From assembly GCF_002763455.1 (NCBI RefSeq), contig NZ_NIXK01000003.1:1-64000 (forward strand): a stretch of DNA of 64,000 nt, in the 5' to 3' direction. Both the position numbers and the translations under genes were made by a program. Positions 1-8,082 of this stretch are shown here, in pieces (the stretch's first letter is position 1; every line of letters begins with the position of its first letter). The notes below the pieces were generated by a model, which was not told the DNA's origin, did not search any database, and was given only the letters and a program-made list of their open reading frames with translations. Source of the stretch: Lentibacillus sediminis (GTDB taxonomy: Bacteria; Bacillota; Bacilli; Bacillales; Amphibacillaceae).

Positions 1-118
1 GACTTCCCATCACATTAAGTGAGTAAGATCCCTCCAAGACGAGGAGGTTGATAGGTTCGAGGTGGAAGCGTGGCGACACGTGGAGCTGACGAATACTAAT
101 CGATCGAGGACTTAACTA
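1..118 (+). rRNA. 23S ribosomal RNA, 3' end (partial)
   Basis: The window opens inside the 3' terminal part of a 23S rRNA; the tail GATCGAGGACTTAACTAA is the typical Bacillaceae 23S 3' end. The 5S gene and a tRNA cluster follow on the same strand, so this is the distal part of an rrn operon. The exact 3' end is estimated by resemblance. Confidence 0.93.
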
Positions 119-264
119 ATATTATTTCGATGTTCCGTGTGCGCTTATTTAGTTTTCAGGGTGTAAATTCTTACATAATTAGTATTTATACTTGATTTTT
201 CTCCAAAATCGATTATAATATTGGTTGTCACTCTTTTTAGAGCGACCATTACATGAATTCCTTG

Positions 265-380
265 TCTGGCAGCAATGGCGGAGAGGCCACACCTGTTCCC
301 ATGCCGAACACAGCAGTTAAGCTCTCCAGCGCCGATGGTAGTTGGGGCCTTGCCCCTGCAAGAGTAGGACGCCGCCAGGC
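265..380 (+). rRNA. 5S ribosomal RNA
   Basis: About 116 nt closely resembling Bacillus 5S rRNA, with the conserved CCGAACACAGCAGTTAAGCTC and GATGGTAGTTGGGG segments. The terminal TCTGGC and GCCAGGC stretches pair as helix I. It lies about 150 nt after 23S, with the usual spacer between, and 17 nt before the first tRNA. Confidence 0.95.
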
Positions 381-397
381 AATCTAATTCATAAAAT

Positions 398-472
398 TCC
401 ACAGTAGCTCAGTGGTAGAGCTATCGGCTGTTAACCGATCGGTCGCAGGTTCGAATCCTGCCTGTGGAGCCA
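398..472 (+). tRNA. tRNA-Asn (GTT)
   Basis: Acceptor TCCACAG pairs with CTGTGGA, followed by discriminator G and an encoded CCA. Anticodon loop CTGTTAA carries GTT. First tRNA of a 14-gene cluster whose order follows B. subtilis trnD. Confidence 0.95.
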
Positions 473-473
473 T

Positions 474-565
474 GGAGAGCTGTCCGAGTGGTCGAAGGAG
501 CACGATTGGAAATCGTGTAGGCCGCTACCGCGGCCTCGAGGGTTCGAATCCCTCGCTCTCCGCCA
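474..565 (+). tRNA. tRNA-Ser (GGA)
   Basis: Acceptor GGAGAGC/GCTCTCC with GCCA at the end. The long variable arm (about 92 nt in total) is typical of class II tRNAs. Anticodon loop TTGGAAA gives GGA. Confidence 0.95.
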
Positions 566-580
566 CTTAATATATAAAGT

Positions 581-655
581 GGCCCGTTGGTCAAGTGGTT
601 AAGACACCGCCCTTTCACGGCGGTAACACGGGTTCGAATCCCGTACGGGTCACCA
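581..655 (+). tRNA. tRNA-Glu (TTC)
   Basis: Acceptor GGCCCGT/ACGGGTC then ACCA. Anticodon loop CTTTCAC carries TTC. T-arm GGGTTCGAATCCC is canonical. Confidence 0.95.
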
Positions 656-661
656 ATAAAT

Positions 662-737
662 GGAGGATTAGCTCAGCTGGGAGAGCACCTGCCTTACAAG
701 CAGGGGGTCGCAGGTTCGAGCCCTGCATCCTCCACCA
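662..737 (+). tRNA. tRNA-Val (TAC)
   Basis: Acceptor GGAGGAT/ATCCTCC then ACCA. Anticodon loop CTTACAA carries TAC. Confidence 0.95.
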
Positions 738-749
738 TTATCTTTACAC

Positions 750-828
<79 letters not shown>

Positions 829-832
829 ATAT

Positions 833-909
833 GGTCCGGTAGTTCAGTTGGTTAGAATGCCTGCCTGTCACGCAGGAGGTCGCGGGTTCGAGTCCCGTCC
901 GGACCGCCA
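833..909 (+). tRNA. tRNA-Asp (GTC)
   Basis: Acceptor GGTCCGG/CCGGACC then GCCA. Anticodon loop CTGTCAC carries GTC. Confidence 0.95.
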
Positions 910-929
910 TTTTTTTCTGAATCTAATAA

Positions 930-1005
<76 letters not shown>

Positions 1006-1033
1006 TTTATTCAGTTTTTTGCATTTTAACTGT

Positions 1034-1118
1034 GGAGGGGTAGCGAAGTGGCTAAACGCGGCGGACTGTAAATCCGCTCCCTCAGGGTTCGGGAGTTCGA
1101 ATCTCTCCCCCTCCACCA
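1034..1118 (+). tRNA. tRNA-Tyr (GTA)
   Basis: Acceptor GGAGGGG/CCCCTCC then ACCA, with a class II variable arm. Anticodon loop CTGTAAA carries GTA. Confidence 0.95.
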
Positions 1119-1125
1119 TTCATAT

Positions 1126-1199
1126 AGGGGTATAGTTTAATGGTAAAACGAAGGTCTCCAAAACCTTTGATGTGGGTTCGATTCCTACTACCCCTGCCA
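1126..1199 (+). tRNA. tRNA-Trp (CCA)
   Basis: Acceptor AGGGGTA/TACCCCT then GCCA. Anticodon loop CTCCAAA carries CCA. Confidence 0.95.
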
Positions 1200-1210
1200 T
1201 CTAACATTAT

Positions 1211-1287
1211 GGCGGTCGTGGCGAAGCGGTTAACGCACCGGATTGTGGCTCCGGCATTCGTGGGTTCGATCCCCACCGGTCGCCCCA
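1211..1287 (+). tRNA. tRNA-His (GTG)
   Basis: An extra 5' G (position -1) faces discriminator C73, as in all bacterial tRNA-His. Acceptor GCGGTCG/CGGTCGC, anticodon GTG, and CCA encoded. Confidence 0.95.
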
Positions 1288-1297
1288 TATGCTTAAT

Positions 1298-1372
1298 TGG
1301 GCCATAGCCAAGCGGTAAGGCATCGGGTTTTGATCCCGTGTACCCCAGGTTCGAATCCTGGTGGCCCAGCCA
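1298..1372 (+). tRNA. tRNA-Gln (TTG)
   Basis: Acceptor TGGGCCA/TGGCCCA then GCCA. Anticodon loop TTTTGAT carries TTG. Confidence 0.95.
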
Positions 1373-1375
1373 CTT

Positions 1376-1450
1376 GCGGAAGTAGTTCAGTGGTAGAACA
1401 TCACCTTGCCAAGGTGGGGGTCGCGGGTTCGAATCCCGTCTTCCGCTCCA
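1376..1450 (+). tRNA. tRNA-Gly (GCC)
   Basis: Acceptor GCGGAAG/CTTCCGC then TCCA. Anticodon loop TTGCCAA carries GCC. Confidence 0.95.
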
Positions 1451-1464
1451 TGATTTTTTCATAA

Positions 1465-1538
1465 GGCGGTATAGCCAAGTGGTAAGGCAGAGGACTGCAA
1501 ATCCTTTATCACCGGTTCAAATCCGGTTACCGCCTCCA
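1465..1538 (+). tRNA. tRNA-Cys (GCA)
   Basis: Acceptor GGCGGTA/TACCGCC then TCCA. Anticodon loop CTGCAAA carries GCA. Confidence 0.95.
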
Positions 1539-1551
1539 AACTTATTTACAT

Positions 1552-1633
1552 GCCGGTGTGGCGGAATTGGCAGACGCGCACGACTCAAAATCGTGTTCCT
1601 TACGGAGTGTCGGTTCGAACCCGACCACCGGTA
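1552..1633 (+). tRNA. tRNA-Leu (CAA), CCA not encoded
   Basis: Acceptor GCCGGTG/CACCGGT with discriminator A, and a class II variable arm. Anticodon loop CTCAAAA carries CAA. The three bases after the discriminator are TCA, so unlike its 13 neighbours this tRNA has no encoded CCA and must have it added. It is the last tRNA of the cluster. Confidence 0.93.
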
Positions 1634-1679
1634 TCAAACCTAAATACAAAAATAATTAAATACTGTGATCGAAGCGAAT

Positions 1680-1704
1680 AAGACAGGATTAAATTCCTGT
1701 CTTT
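1680..1704 (+). terminator. terminator of the rrn-tRNA operon
   Basis: A 9-bp stem, AAGACAGGA ... TCCTGTCTT, with a 6-nt loop. The 3' arm runs into a short T-tract (CTTTTCATTTT). It lies about 45 nt after the last tRNA on the same strand. Confidence 0.8.
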
Positions 1705-1859
1705 TCATTTTGTGCCTCTTTTCTTCAAAAGATAAGAAAGTATAAATTCTCACCCCTACCACAGTGCTTTCCACTGTGGTAGCTTTAATGTATGGAGAAA
1801 AACATTTTAAAACAAATTTTCTTTGATAAAAACCAGCATTGGGAGTCATTTTAAAAAAA

Positions 1860-3161
1860 ACATGGAGACAAGATCCGGCCAGTAGTCATTAAGGGGTTAG
1901 AAAGATTCCGTGACTGCGGGAATCCGAAAAATGGGTTTAAACTCTTTGTTTGCGAGGGCTGCCATGAGGTTCGAAAAGTTTCTTACCGATGTAAAGACCG
2001 CTTTTGTACAACCTGTTCCCTTGGGGAGAGTGAAGAGTGGAGTCGTCTGCTTACAGAAGATTTCCTACAAGTGAACCATCGCCATGTCATCTTTACGATG
2101 GATTACGGGACATATTTTTATTGCACCGCCATCTCTTAAAGCGATTGATGGACGAGACTGCTAAATTGATACAAGGCTTCTTTGGGAAGAAGGCAAAGTT
2201 AAAGCCAGGTATCATAGCCGGATTACATACGTTTGGTTCGAAAGTGAACTTTAACCCCCAAGTCCATATGCTGGTGACAATGGGAGGTATAATGAATAAA
2301 GGGAAATGGAAAGGGTATGATTTTCTCCCTTTCAACATGCTTCGGAAGCAATGGCAGACTATTGTATTGAAGCTAATCTGAAGAAACCTGAAAAAGAAAA
2401 GAAGCGGATTCAGCTGCGCTTACAAAAGGCTTTTTCCGAAAATGGAGAAGGCTTCTATGTGTATGCACCAAAACAACGAGGGAAAATCAGAGATCAATTG
2501 CGCTACATTGGCCGCTATATGCGTCGACTAGCGATTGGAATCAATCGCATTGAGGCATATGATGGGCAAACGGTGACATTCAAATATATCGATAAAAAAG
2601 ATAAACAAGAGAAGCGTAAAACCCTGATGGTAGAAGCATATATCAGCCGTTTGATCCGCCATATTCCAGTTGAGCAATGCAAAACGATTCTTTATTATGG
2701 CATCTATTCCAGAAGAAGCAAAAGCATAAGTTAAAAATTGCTGGCAACCTGGCAGCAAGGAAAAAGACGCTGGATATTGAAAGTGAAGAAAACGCTCCGC
2801 CGCCAAACGTGGAGAAAGCGTGTGATTTCCAGTGGCCAAAAAGACCTCATGATATGCCCGCACTGCGACAATTATTATGAGTACGTGGGAGAAGTGTGTC
2901 CGGAGGGTGGTAAATTTAGAAATAAAAGTGGCATTTTCCACGGACGCAAGACGCTATATGGAGAGGATGATTGCTTATCTCGAACAAACCAACCGAAAGA
3001 AACTCAAAAAGAAAAAGGGGATCGACCATCTACAACCGAAGAAGACGTCGATCAATTATCATTGTTTGATGTGTCATGAAGAAGAGGAAATTCCTTATGA
3101 CGTTGTAAGAGATTTTGATTTGATGGAAGGAGGGGGATCCGTCAACTCCACCAAGATTTAA
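1860..3161 (+). pseudogene. IS91/IS801-type transposase, decayed
   Basis: Reading frames that switch at least three times spell a rolling-circle (Y2-type) transposase. The first frame (about 1860-2140) holds the N-terminal zinc-binding part, with CxxC spacings in FVCEGCHEV and RCKDRFCTTCS and the family phrase NHRHVIFT. The next (about 2120-2381) has FNPQVHMLVTMGG. A third (2351-2734) has the RYIGRYMRR stretch. A fourth (2738-3079) has a C-terminal CPHC motif. In the family this is one ORF of roughly 370-400 codons. Stops at about 2138, 2381 and 2734 show the copy is dead. Element ends were not located. Confidence 0.85.
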
Positions 3162-3184
3162 TTGTGAACAATCTGGAGGAGAGA

Positions 3185-3217
3185 AAAGGACGGGGCGGTT
3201 TTTGCCCGGTTTTTCTT
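3185..3217 (+). terminator. weak terminator-like hairpin after the transposase remnant
   Basis: GGGC ... GCCC short stem followed by GGTTTTTC. It is G+C-rich but only 4-5 bp and sits just after the transposase remnant. Low certainty. Confidence 0.35.
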
Positions 3218-3289
3218 ATGCCCTTTATTTAGGCAACTCACTCTAGGAAAATATTAGACTATCAAATCACGGCCCAAGCGTTCGTAAAA

Positions 3290-3329
3290 AATTTGTGATG
3301 ATGGGGCCTAGGCCCCATCATCACAAATT
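3290..3329. repeat. perfect 40-bp palindrome
   Basis: Two 20-nt arms with no loop and no mismatch: arm AATTTGTGATGATGGGGCCT followed directly by its exact reverse complement, centred on CCTAGG between 3309 and 3310. No T-tract follows, so it is not a standard terminator. It lies about 130 bp after the IS91-type remnant, a family whose ends carry palindromes used in rolling-circle transfer; that link is inference. The rest of 3162-3574 shows no convincing gene. Confidence 0.85.
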
Positions 3330-3574
3330 ACAGAAAACCTTATATAGCGGTTTTTTACAAAGGGTGTTGCATTTACTATTGCAATTTAGGGCTGAAAAAC
3401 AAAATAAAAGGGATAAAAATAATTACTGATGAAAAACCATGGGTGAGATGAAGGATATTCGTTGGAAACAAGATTTGGGTACTTTGAAAAGTTTAATTCA
3501 GTGAAACTATATGGAAAAACAAAACTAACGGCCTGACCCCGTGGTCTTAAGAAAAATTTCAAAGGGATTATACT

Positions 3575-3621
3575 AAAAAGAAGTAATCGCATGCCTTGGC
3601 CGGTCGCGATTACTTCTTTTT
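3575..3621 (-). terminator. terminator of the binding-protein operon
   Basis: A 16-bp perfect stem (AAAAAGAAGTAATCGC and its complement) around a 15-nt loop, 44 bp after the stop of the glycine-betaine-binding protein gene on the minus strand. It ends in a T-run on either strand, so it could work in both directions. Confidence 0.85.
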
Positions 3622-3664
3622 TAGTTTTTTGTATTTTAATTACTTGGTACAAAGGGCTGAGTTG

Positions 3665-4594
3665 TTATTTTCCGATCATCTGATCAACTTTATCACGGTT
3701 ATTTTCAATCCATTCTGTTGCTAAGTCTTCAAAGGATGTACCGTTTTCTTCATTTTTACTAATCATTGTTTCTACATCATCAATGGAAATGCTCCAGTTA
3801 GATAAAATCTCATATGCTTCTGGATGTTCTTCTTCAATCCCTTTATAAGATAGCACATAGACGTTATCTGGTTTGAAGTACTCTTCTTGACCTTCTAAAA
3901 ATTTCAGATCGTTACGTGCAAAGACAGAATGTGGTCTCCAAGCAGTGAATACAACAGGCTCTTCATTATTAATTTTACTTTGTGCAACGGAAATCATTGC
4001 TCCTTCACTTGAAGGTGTTAGGTCAAATCCGTGTTCTTCTAAATTTTCCCCTGCCATTAATTCTTGTGAAAGTTCTACAATACCTGCGCCTTCAGCAATA
4101 GTAACGATTTCTCCATTATATTTTTCTGCGTTTTGCTTTAAATCTTCAATGGAGTTTTCTTCCACATAAGAAGGTACGACCCAACCAAGTTGTGCATTTT
4201 CATAACTTGTAGATACTTTCACTAAATCATTCTTATACTCTTCCCATCTGGCAGCTTCCGTATATGGCAACCATGCATCCATAAAGAAGTCAATGTTTTT
4301 ATTTTTCATACCATCCCAGATAATTGGCTGGGAAACATGTTCTACTTCAATCTCAAATCCTTGTTCTTCTAAAATTTGTTTGGCAATTTGTGTTGGTGGT
4401 GCAGTACTTGTCCAAGGAGTTTGACCAAAAACAAGAATTCCTTTTTCTTGGTTTTCTTCATTATCTGTTGTATTTTCCGTTGTATCAGCTGCTGACTCCT
4501 CGTTCGTTGTGTTATTTTCTTCTTCGCCATTACTACAAGCAGCTAGTGTCAATAAAACTAGAGTAATAAAAACCAATAATAACTTTTTCATCAT
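3665..4594 (-). CDS. glycine betaine/choline-type ABC substrate-binding lipoprotein
   Basis: A 309-aa extracytoplasmic solute-binding protein of the OpuAC family, which binds betaine-type osmolytes at the cell surface. A signal peptide ends in lipobox LAAC with Cys20 as the lipidated residue, then a low-complexity N/E/T linker. Mature domain landmarks include GQTPWTSTAPPTQIAKQIL and a DFFMDAWLP region. It is the last gene of a three-gene minus-strand operon, 9 bp after the hydrolase. No permease or ATPase gene is adjacent, so it either serves a transporter encoded elsewhere or acts as a sensor or scavenger. The exact ligand cannot be read from sequence. Confidence 0.88.
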   Translation of the reverse strand: MMKKLLLVFITLVLLTLAACSNGEEENNTTNEESAADTTENTTDNEENQEKGILVFGQTPWTSTAPPTQIAKQILEEQGFEIEVEHVSQPIIWDGMKNKNIDFFMDAWLPYTEAARWEEYKNDLVKVSTSYENAQLGWVVPSYVEENSIEDLKQNAEKYNGEIVTIAEGAGIVELSQELMAGENLEEHGFDLTPSSEGAMISVAQSKINNEEPVVFTAWRPHSVFARNDLKFLEGQEEYFKPDNVYVLSYKGIEEEHPEAYEILSNWSISIDDVETMISKNEENGTSFEDLATEWIENNRDKVDQMIGK

Positions 4595-4603
4595 AAATTC
4601 CTC

Positions 4604-5260
4604 CTAGTTGAATTTATTGTATATCTCTCGCATATTTTCTGGATTATACTGTAATGAATCGACTTTATCTGATCTCCAAGAATTATATTTCTCTCCATTC
4701 ATACGCTTGAGGATATTCGTGGTATCATAGATATTAAGTGCATATATCCAATTTGCCATCATCATAAGTGATGCCATATGGGATCCTTCATTCGAAGCGG
4801 TACAGATATCTTTGACAAGATGGATATTGTAATCTCGAAAATAGGCATCAAACGCAGATGTTAATAGGCAACCATCTGTTACGACTCCACCAATGACAAC
4901 GTTTTTTACATTTAGACTTTTAAGTATAAGATCCAGATTCGTTTCGTAAAAAGCACTCCAACGATATTTATCAATGACGATGTCACCATCTTGTGGTTTT
5001 ATTTCATCTAGAATTTCGATGCTTTCGTTAGCTGTGTTGTAGTAAAAAGGTGTACCATCGTCGTTTAATGGTTCGCCTAAGGGAAGACCAATTCCATCAG
5101 CTCGATTAATTTGACGAGTATAAATAATAGGGATGTTTTGTGCTCGGAACCCGTCAATCAGTTGTTTTGCATTGGTAACTACTTGGTCCATTTGTTCAAG
5201 TCCAAAATTACTTTCCTTTTGAAGATCAATGAGCACCAAGGCAGTGTTTTGTTTGTTCAT
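4604..5260 (-). CDS. isochorismatase-like cysteine hydrolase
   Basis: 218 aa of the isochorismatase / N-carbamoylsarcosine amidase / nicotinamidase superfamily. The catalytic triad is visible as Asp12 (VLIDLQ), Lys98 (VIDKYRWSAF) and Cys131 (VVTDGCLLTS), with the cis-peptide segment GGVVTDG before the cysteine. It therefore probably hydrolyses a small amide or ester in the cytoplasm. Sitting between a GbsR-type regulator and a betaine-binding protein, it may act on a methylated-amine compound such as a carnitine, creatine or sarcosine derivative, but the substrate is unknown. Spacing is 11 bp from the regulator and 9 bp to the binding protein, suggesting one transcript. Confidence 0.85.
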   Translation of the reverse strand: MNKQNTALVLIDLQKESNFGLEQMDQVVTNAKQLIDGFRAQNIPIIYTRQINRADGIGLPLGEPLNDDGTPFYYNTANESIEILDEIKPQDGDIVIDKYRWSAFYETNLDLILKSLNVKNVVIGGVVTDGCLLTSAFDAYFRDYNIHLVKDICTASNEGSHMASLMMMANWIYALNIYDTTNILKRMNGEKYNSWRSDKVDSLQYNPENMREIYNKFN

Positions 5261-5271
5261 GTCATATCTCC

Positions 5272-5820
5272 TTATTCTTCCGGTGTTTTAGGCAAATAGT
5301 TAAATACCTCCCCAGATTCCATTGCATTTGCAAGCCGCATTGTCCAATCAAAATATCGGTAAGAATCTTTAATTAGTGCAAGGTCTTCCTGTGCCTTTTC
5401 TTTTACATATTGATCAGTTGTATGATTTGCTACATCTTCTAAAATAGGCTCAACTTGTTCTGCTGCCTTCATGATCAAATTACGTTCTTGGCGTATTTTT
5501 TTTATAAAGTACGTCATGAAATTCCTTAAAAAATCTTTCTCTGCAATATAATGATCTTTTCGGTCCCCTTTTTTCCAAACCTTTGTGACCATTTCTGTCT
5601 CTTGCAGTTCTCGCATTCCATTGCTTACACTCGCTTTACTCATTGCAACTTGATCCTTAATTTCATCAAGGGTCAATGGTTCTGAGGAAAAATATAGAAC
5701 ACCGTATATTCGACCAATAGATGGGGTCACCCCATAGATAACCATGGATTGAGCAATCGCACTAATCATCATGTCTCTAGCTTGATCCATTGTTTCTTGC
5801 TCGTTGGACAATAGAATCAC
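5272..5820 (-). CDS. GbsR/MarR-family transcriptional regulator
   Basis: 182 aa with a winged helix-turn-helix near residues 30-85 (TPSIGRIYGVLYFSSEPLTL, then SKASVSNGMRELQETEMV). This is the signature of the GbsR/OpcR/CudC family, repressors of glycine betaine synthesis or osmolyte uptake genes that respond to choline or related ligands. It is first in the operon with the hydrolase and binding protein and likely controls it. The GTG at 5820 is taken as start; an in-frame TTG at 5811 is also possible. The AT-rich upstream stretch 5840-5870 holds repeated TTAAAC/TTAAAT half-sites that could be its operator. Confidence 0.87.
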   Translation of the reverse strand: MILLSNEQETMDQARDMMISAIAQSMVIYGVTPSIGRIYGVLYFSSEPLTLDEIKDQVAMSKASVSNGMRELQETEMVTKVWKKGDRKDHYIAEKDFLRNFMTYFIKKIRQERNLIMKAAEQVEPILEDVANHTTDQYVKEKAQEDLALIKDSYRYFDWTMRLANAMESGEVFNYLPKTPEE

Positions 5821-6228
5821 CCTTTTTCTAGTGATTTTAATTTATATTAAACATATTAAACTAATTAAATTTTAAAGTCAACTAAAACATGGGAACGGCT
5901 TTTAAAAGGAGATAATGGGAAGTTTTGCACGACAGAAGGCACAACAGACAGATTTATTCTGCTTGTTGTGCTTCTTCTTTTTATATGTAATTACTCACCC
6001 AGATAAATCTTTGCAAATGGATGGAGCCCTAATGGAAATTTTATATAAGAAGTATTATGAAACAATGGAAAATGGACATGTCTTGGTGTATGACGATGTG
6101 CTGGAAAATGAATTTCTCGACGTATAAAAAAAGCGAGAACAACATCTTGAAGTAATACTATCTTACTATCTATTAACAACCTGGGGACTTTATGGTAGCT
6201 GCATAGGAAGCTGAGGAAATCTGATAGA
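5821..6228. other. intergenic region with hairpin and weak ORF
   Basis: It holds the likely promoter and operator of the GbsR operon (AT-rich, 5840-5870), then an imperfect stem-loop at about 5937-5975 (GGCACAACA ... TGTTGTGC followed by TTCTTCTTTTT) that looks like a plus-strand terminator. A 70-codon plus-strand frame at 5915-6127 runs through the hairpin and resembles nothing I know; it is probably not a gene. Confidence 0.5.
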
Positions 6229-7905
6229 GGCTGGGACATAACCAGCCAGAAATAACCTAAAAATGGTTCCGATCATCGGTTTTTGATGATCGGAACCATT
6301 TTTCGTTGGATTATTTTCATTATCTATTGGTTGATTGCTCTTCATGGCGGTATACTTCCTCAAGTTTACCGCCATGAAGGCAAATCCTAATTCATTTTCT
6401 ACTTTCTCTTCACCCCTCACCGACATGCGAGTGAAGCACAAATTAGCCTTCAGAAATCCGAAGGCTGGTTCCACATCAATTTTACGTTTGCCGTAGATTT
6501 CACCAGTTTCTTCTTCCGAAAGCAGCTGCCTAATATATTCTTTTTGGTGTTCCCATTTTTCGTTATAATAGATTCTTCGATTGTTTCCTTCCTTCGCCTT
6601 GGTGCATTGGGAACGCAATGGGCAGCCAGAACAGTCCTCACACTCATAGACGTTAAACGTTCGTGTAAACCCGTATTTGTCTGTTCGTTTGGACATGTAG
6701 CTGAACATTAATTGTTTGCCATTGGGGCAGGTGAATGTATCGTCTTCTTCGTTATATTCCCAATTGGCGGGATGGAAAGTGTTATTCTTGTGTTTCTTTT
6801 TCTTCTCTTTTCGATACTGGTTATAAGTAATCAGCGGGATGCGCTTTCGGTTTTCCATGACATCTTCATAGTTTTGTTCACTTCCATACCCTGCGTCAGC
6901 GACGATATGCTTCGGCAGCTTAAAGAAATTTTCCTCAATGTTATCCAGAAATGGGATGAAGGTACGTGTATCGGTCGGGTTTGGGAAGACATCATAAGCG
7001 AGCACATACTGACCTTCTGTCGCAACCTGCACATTATAACCTGCTTTTAATTGGCCGTTCCTCATATAGTCATCTTTCATCCGCATGAAAGTGGCATCAT
7101 GATCTGTCTTCGAGTAGCTGTTGCGCTCTTCGAAAATTTTCATATCGTTTTGGTATTTTTGTTTGCGTGCTACATAATCCTTGAATTGTTTGTGATATTG
7201 TTTCGTCGCTTTACGGTCCGAGCGAAGCTGTTTCCGTTCGCTTCCGTCATCACTCGCTTCTATTTGTTTGTCGTATGTTTCTACCTCGTCATCCAGCTTC
7301 TCTACTACTTCTTGGAGTTCCTTCGTAGATAGTTCTTTCTGACGTTCCCGTTCGATTTCTGGAATAATTTCTTTTTCCAATAATTCCTCATACATTTGGT
7401 TGGACTTTTCCACCAGATTGGCACTGTGTCTTTCCGTCGACTTTCGCCATACGAACGTAAACTTATTGGCATTCGCTTCCATCTTGGTTCCGTCAATAAA
7501 AATCGCTTCTTCATCAATTTGTTCTTCTTCCACCAGCTGACAACGGAATTGCACGAAGCACTGACGCAGTAATTCTTTGGTCTCTGGGTGGACACGGAAG
7601 CGATTGATGGTGCGATAACTTGGCTCATATCCTTGAGCGAGCCACATCATGCGCACACTGTCTTTCACCATCGCCTCGATCTTTCTGCCGGAAAAAACCG
7701 ATTGCGTGTAAGCACACAAAATAACCTTCATCATCATCCGTGGGTTGTAGGCAGGGCAGCCTGTTTCACGCAAAAGTCCAGCGAATGCTTCCTCTGGTAT
7801 ATTCTCCACGGCATGATGTACAGCATAAGCAATATCATTTTCTTGTAATTTAATTTCCAAATCCATCGGCAAAATGACTTGATTCATGGTATAATGTTTA
7901 AACAT
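6190..7905 (-). CDS. IS1182-family transposase
   Basis: 571 aa, intact. The N-terminal DUF772-like region has the family phrases AYTQSVFSGRKIE and RTINRFRVHPE. The DDE domain begins with the first catalytic Asp in IFIDGTKMEANANKFTFVW, continues with HIVADAGYGSEQNYE, and ends near IYGKRKIDVEPAFGFLKAN with the catalytic Glu. A cysteine cluster (CEDCSGCPLRSQC) lies at about residues 425-440. The frame passes through the terminal inverted repeat and the last 13 codons and the TAA stop come from flanking host DNA. Confidence 0.92.
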   Translation of the reverse strand: MFKHYTMNQVILPMDLEIKLQENDIAYAVHHAVENIPEEAFAGLLRETGCPAYNPRMMMKVILCAYTQSVFSGRKIEAMVKDSVRMMWLAQGYEPSYRTINRFRVHPETKELLRQCFVQFRCQLVEEEQIDEEAIFIDGTKMEANANKFTFVWRKSTERHSANLVEKSNQMYEELLEKEIIPEIERERQKELSTKELQEVVEKLDDEVETYDKQIEASDDGSERKQLRSDRKATKQYHKQFKDYVARKQKYQNDMKIFEERNSYSKTDHDATFMRMKDDYMRNGQLKAGYNVQVATEGQYVLAYDVFPNPTDTRTFIPFLDNIEENFFKLPKHIVADAGYGSEQNYEDVMENRKRIPLITYNQYRKEKKKKHKNNTFHPANWEYNEEDDTFTCPNGKQLMFSYMSKRTDKYGFTRTFNVYECEDCSGCPLRSQCTKAKEGNNRRIYYNEKWEHQKEYIRQLLSEEETGEIYGKRKIDVEPAFGFLKANLCFTRMSVRGEEKVENELGFAFMAVNLRKYTAMKSNQPIDNENNPTKNGSDHQKPMIGTIFRLFLAGYVPASIRFPQLPMQLP

Positions 7906-8053
7906 AAGGATACCTCCGATAGTTATTGTGTCGTTACTTTAATTTTATCAGAAGGTATCCTTTTTGTTTACTAAAAATAAGCGTGGTACCCACTAGTATG
8001 AATTAGTGAAGTACCACGCTTATTTTTTAATTTACTGGAGTTTTGTCCCAGCC
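6229..8053 (-). mobile_element. IS1182-family insertion sequence
   Basis: About 1.82 kb bounded by imperfect terminal inverted repeats GGCTGGGACATAAC (6229-6242) and GTTTTGTCCCAGCC (8040-8053), one mismatch in 14. It contains one transposase gene on the minus strand. Long hairpins lie inside both ends: an 18-19-bp stem at 6259-6303, and AATAAGCGTGGTAC ... GTACCACGCTTATT at 7976-8027. A further AAGGATACC/GGTATCCTT pair lies at 7907-7964. These probably insulate the transposase from outside transcription. No clear target duplication is seen. Confidence 0.85.
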
Positions 8054-8082
8054 CCCATCTTTTTATATTTTTTCCTTACAAA

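Noticed and set aside
3386-3652. 88-codon minus-strand frame after the binding-protein gene
   Set aside because: It spans the operon's terminator hairpin and its composition is that of AT-rich intergenic DNA.
5915-6127. 70-codon plus-strand gene before the IS1182 element
   Set aside because: It runs through a terminator-like hairpin and shows no resemblance to any family I know; its ribosome site is weak.
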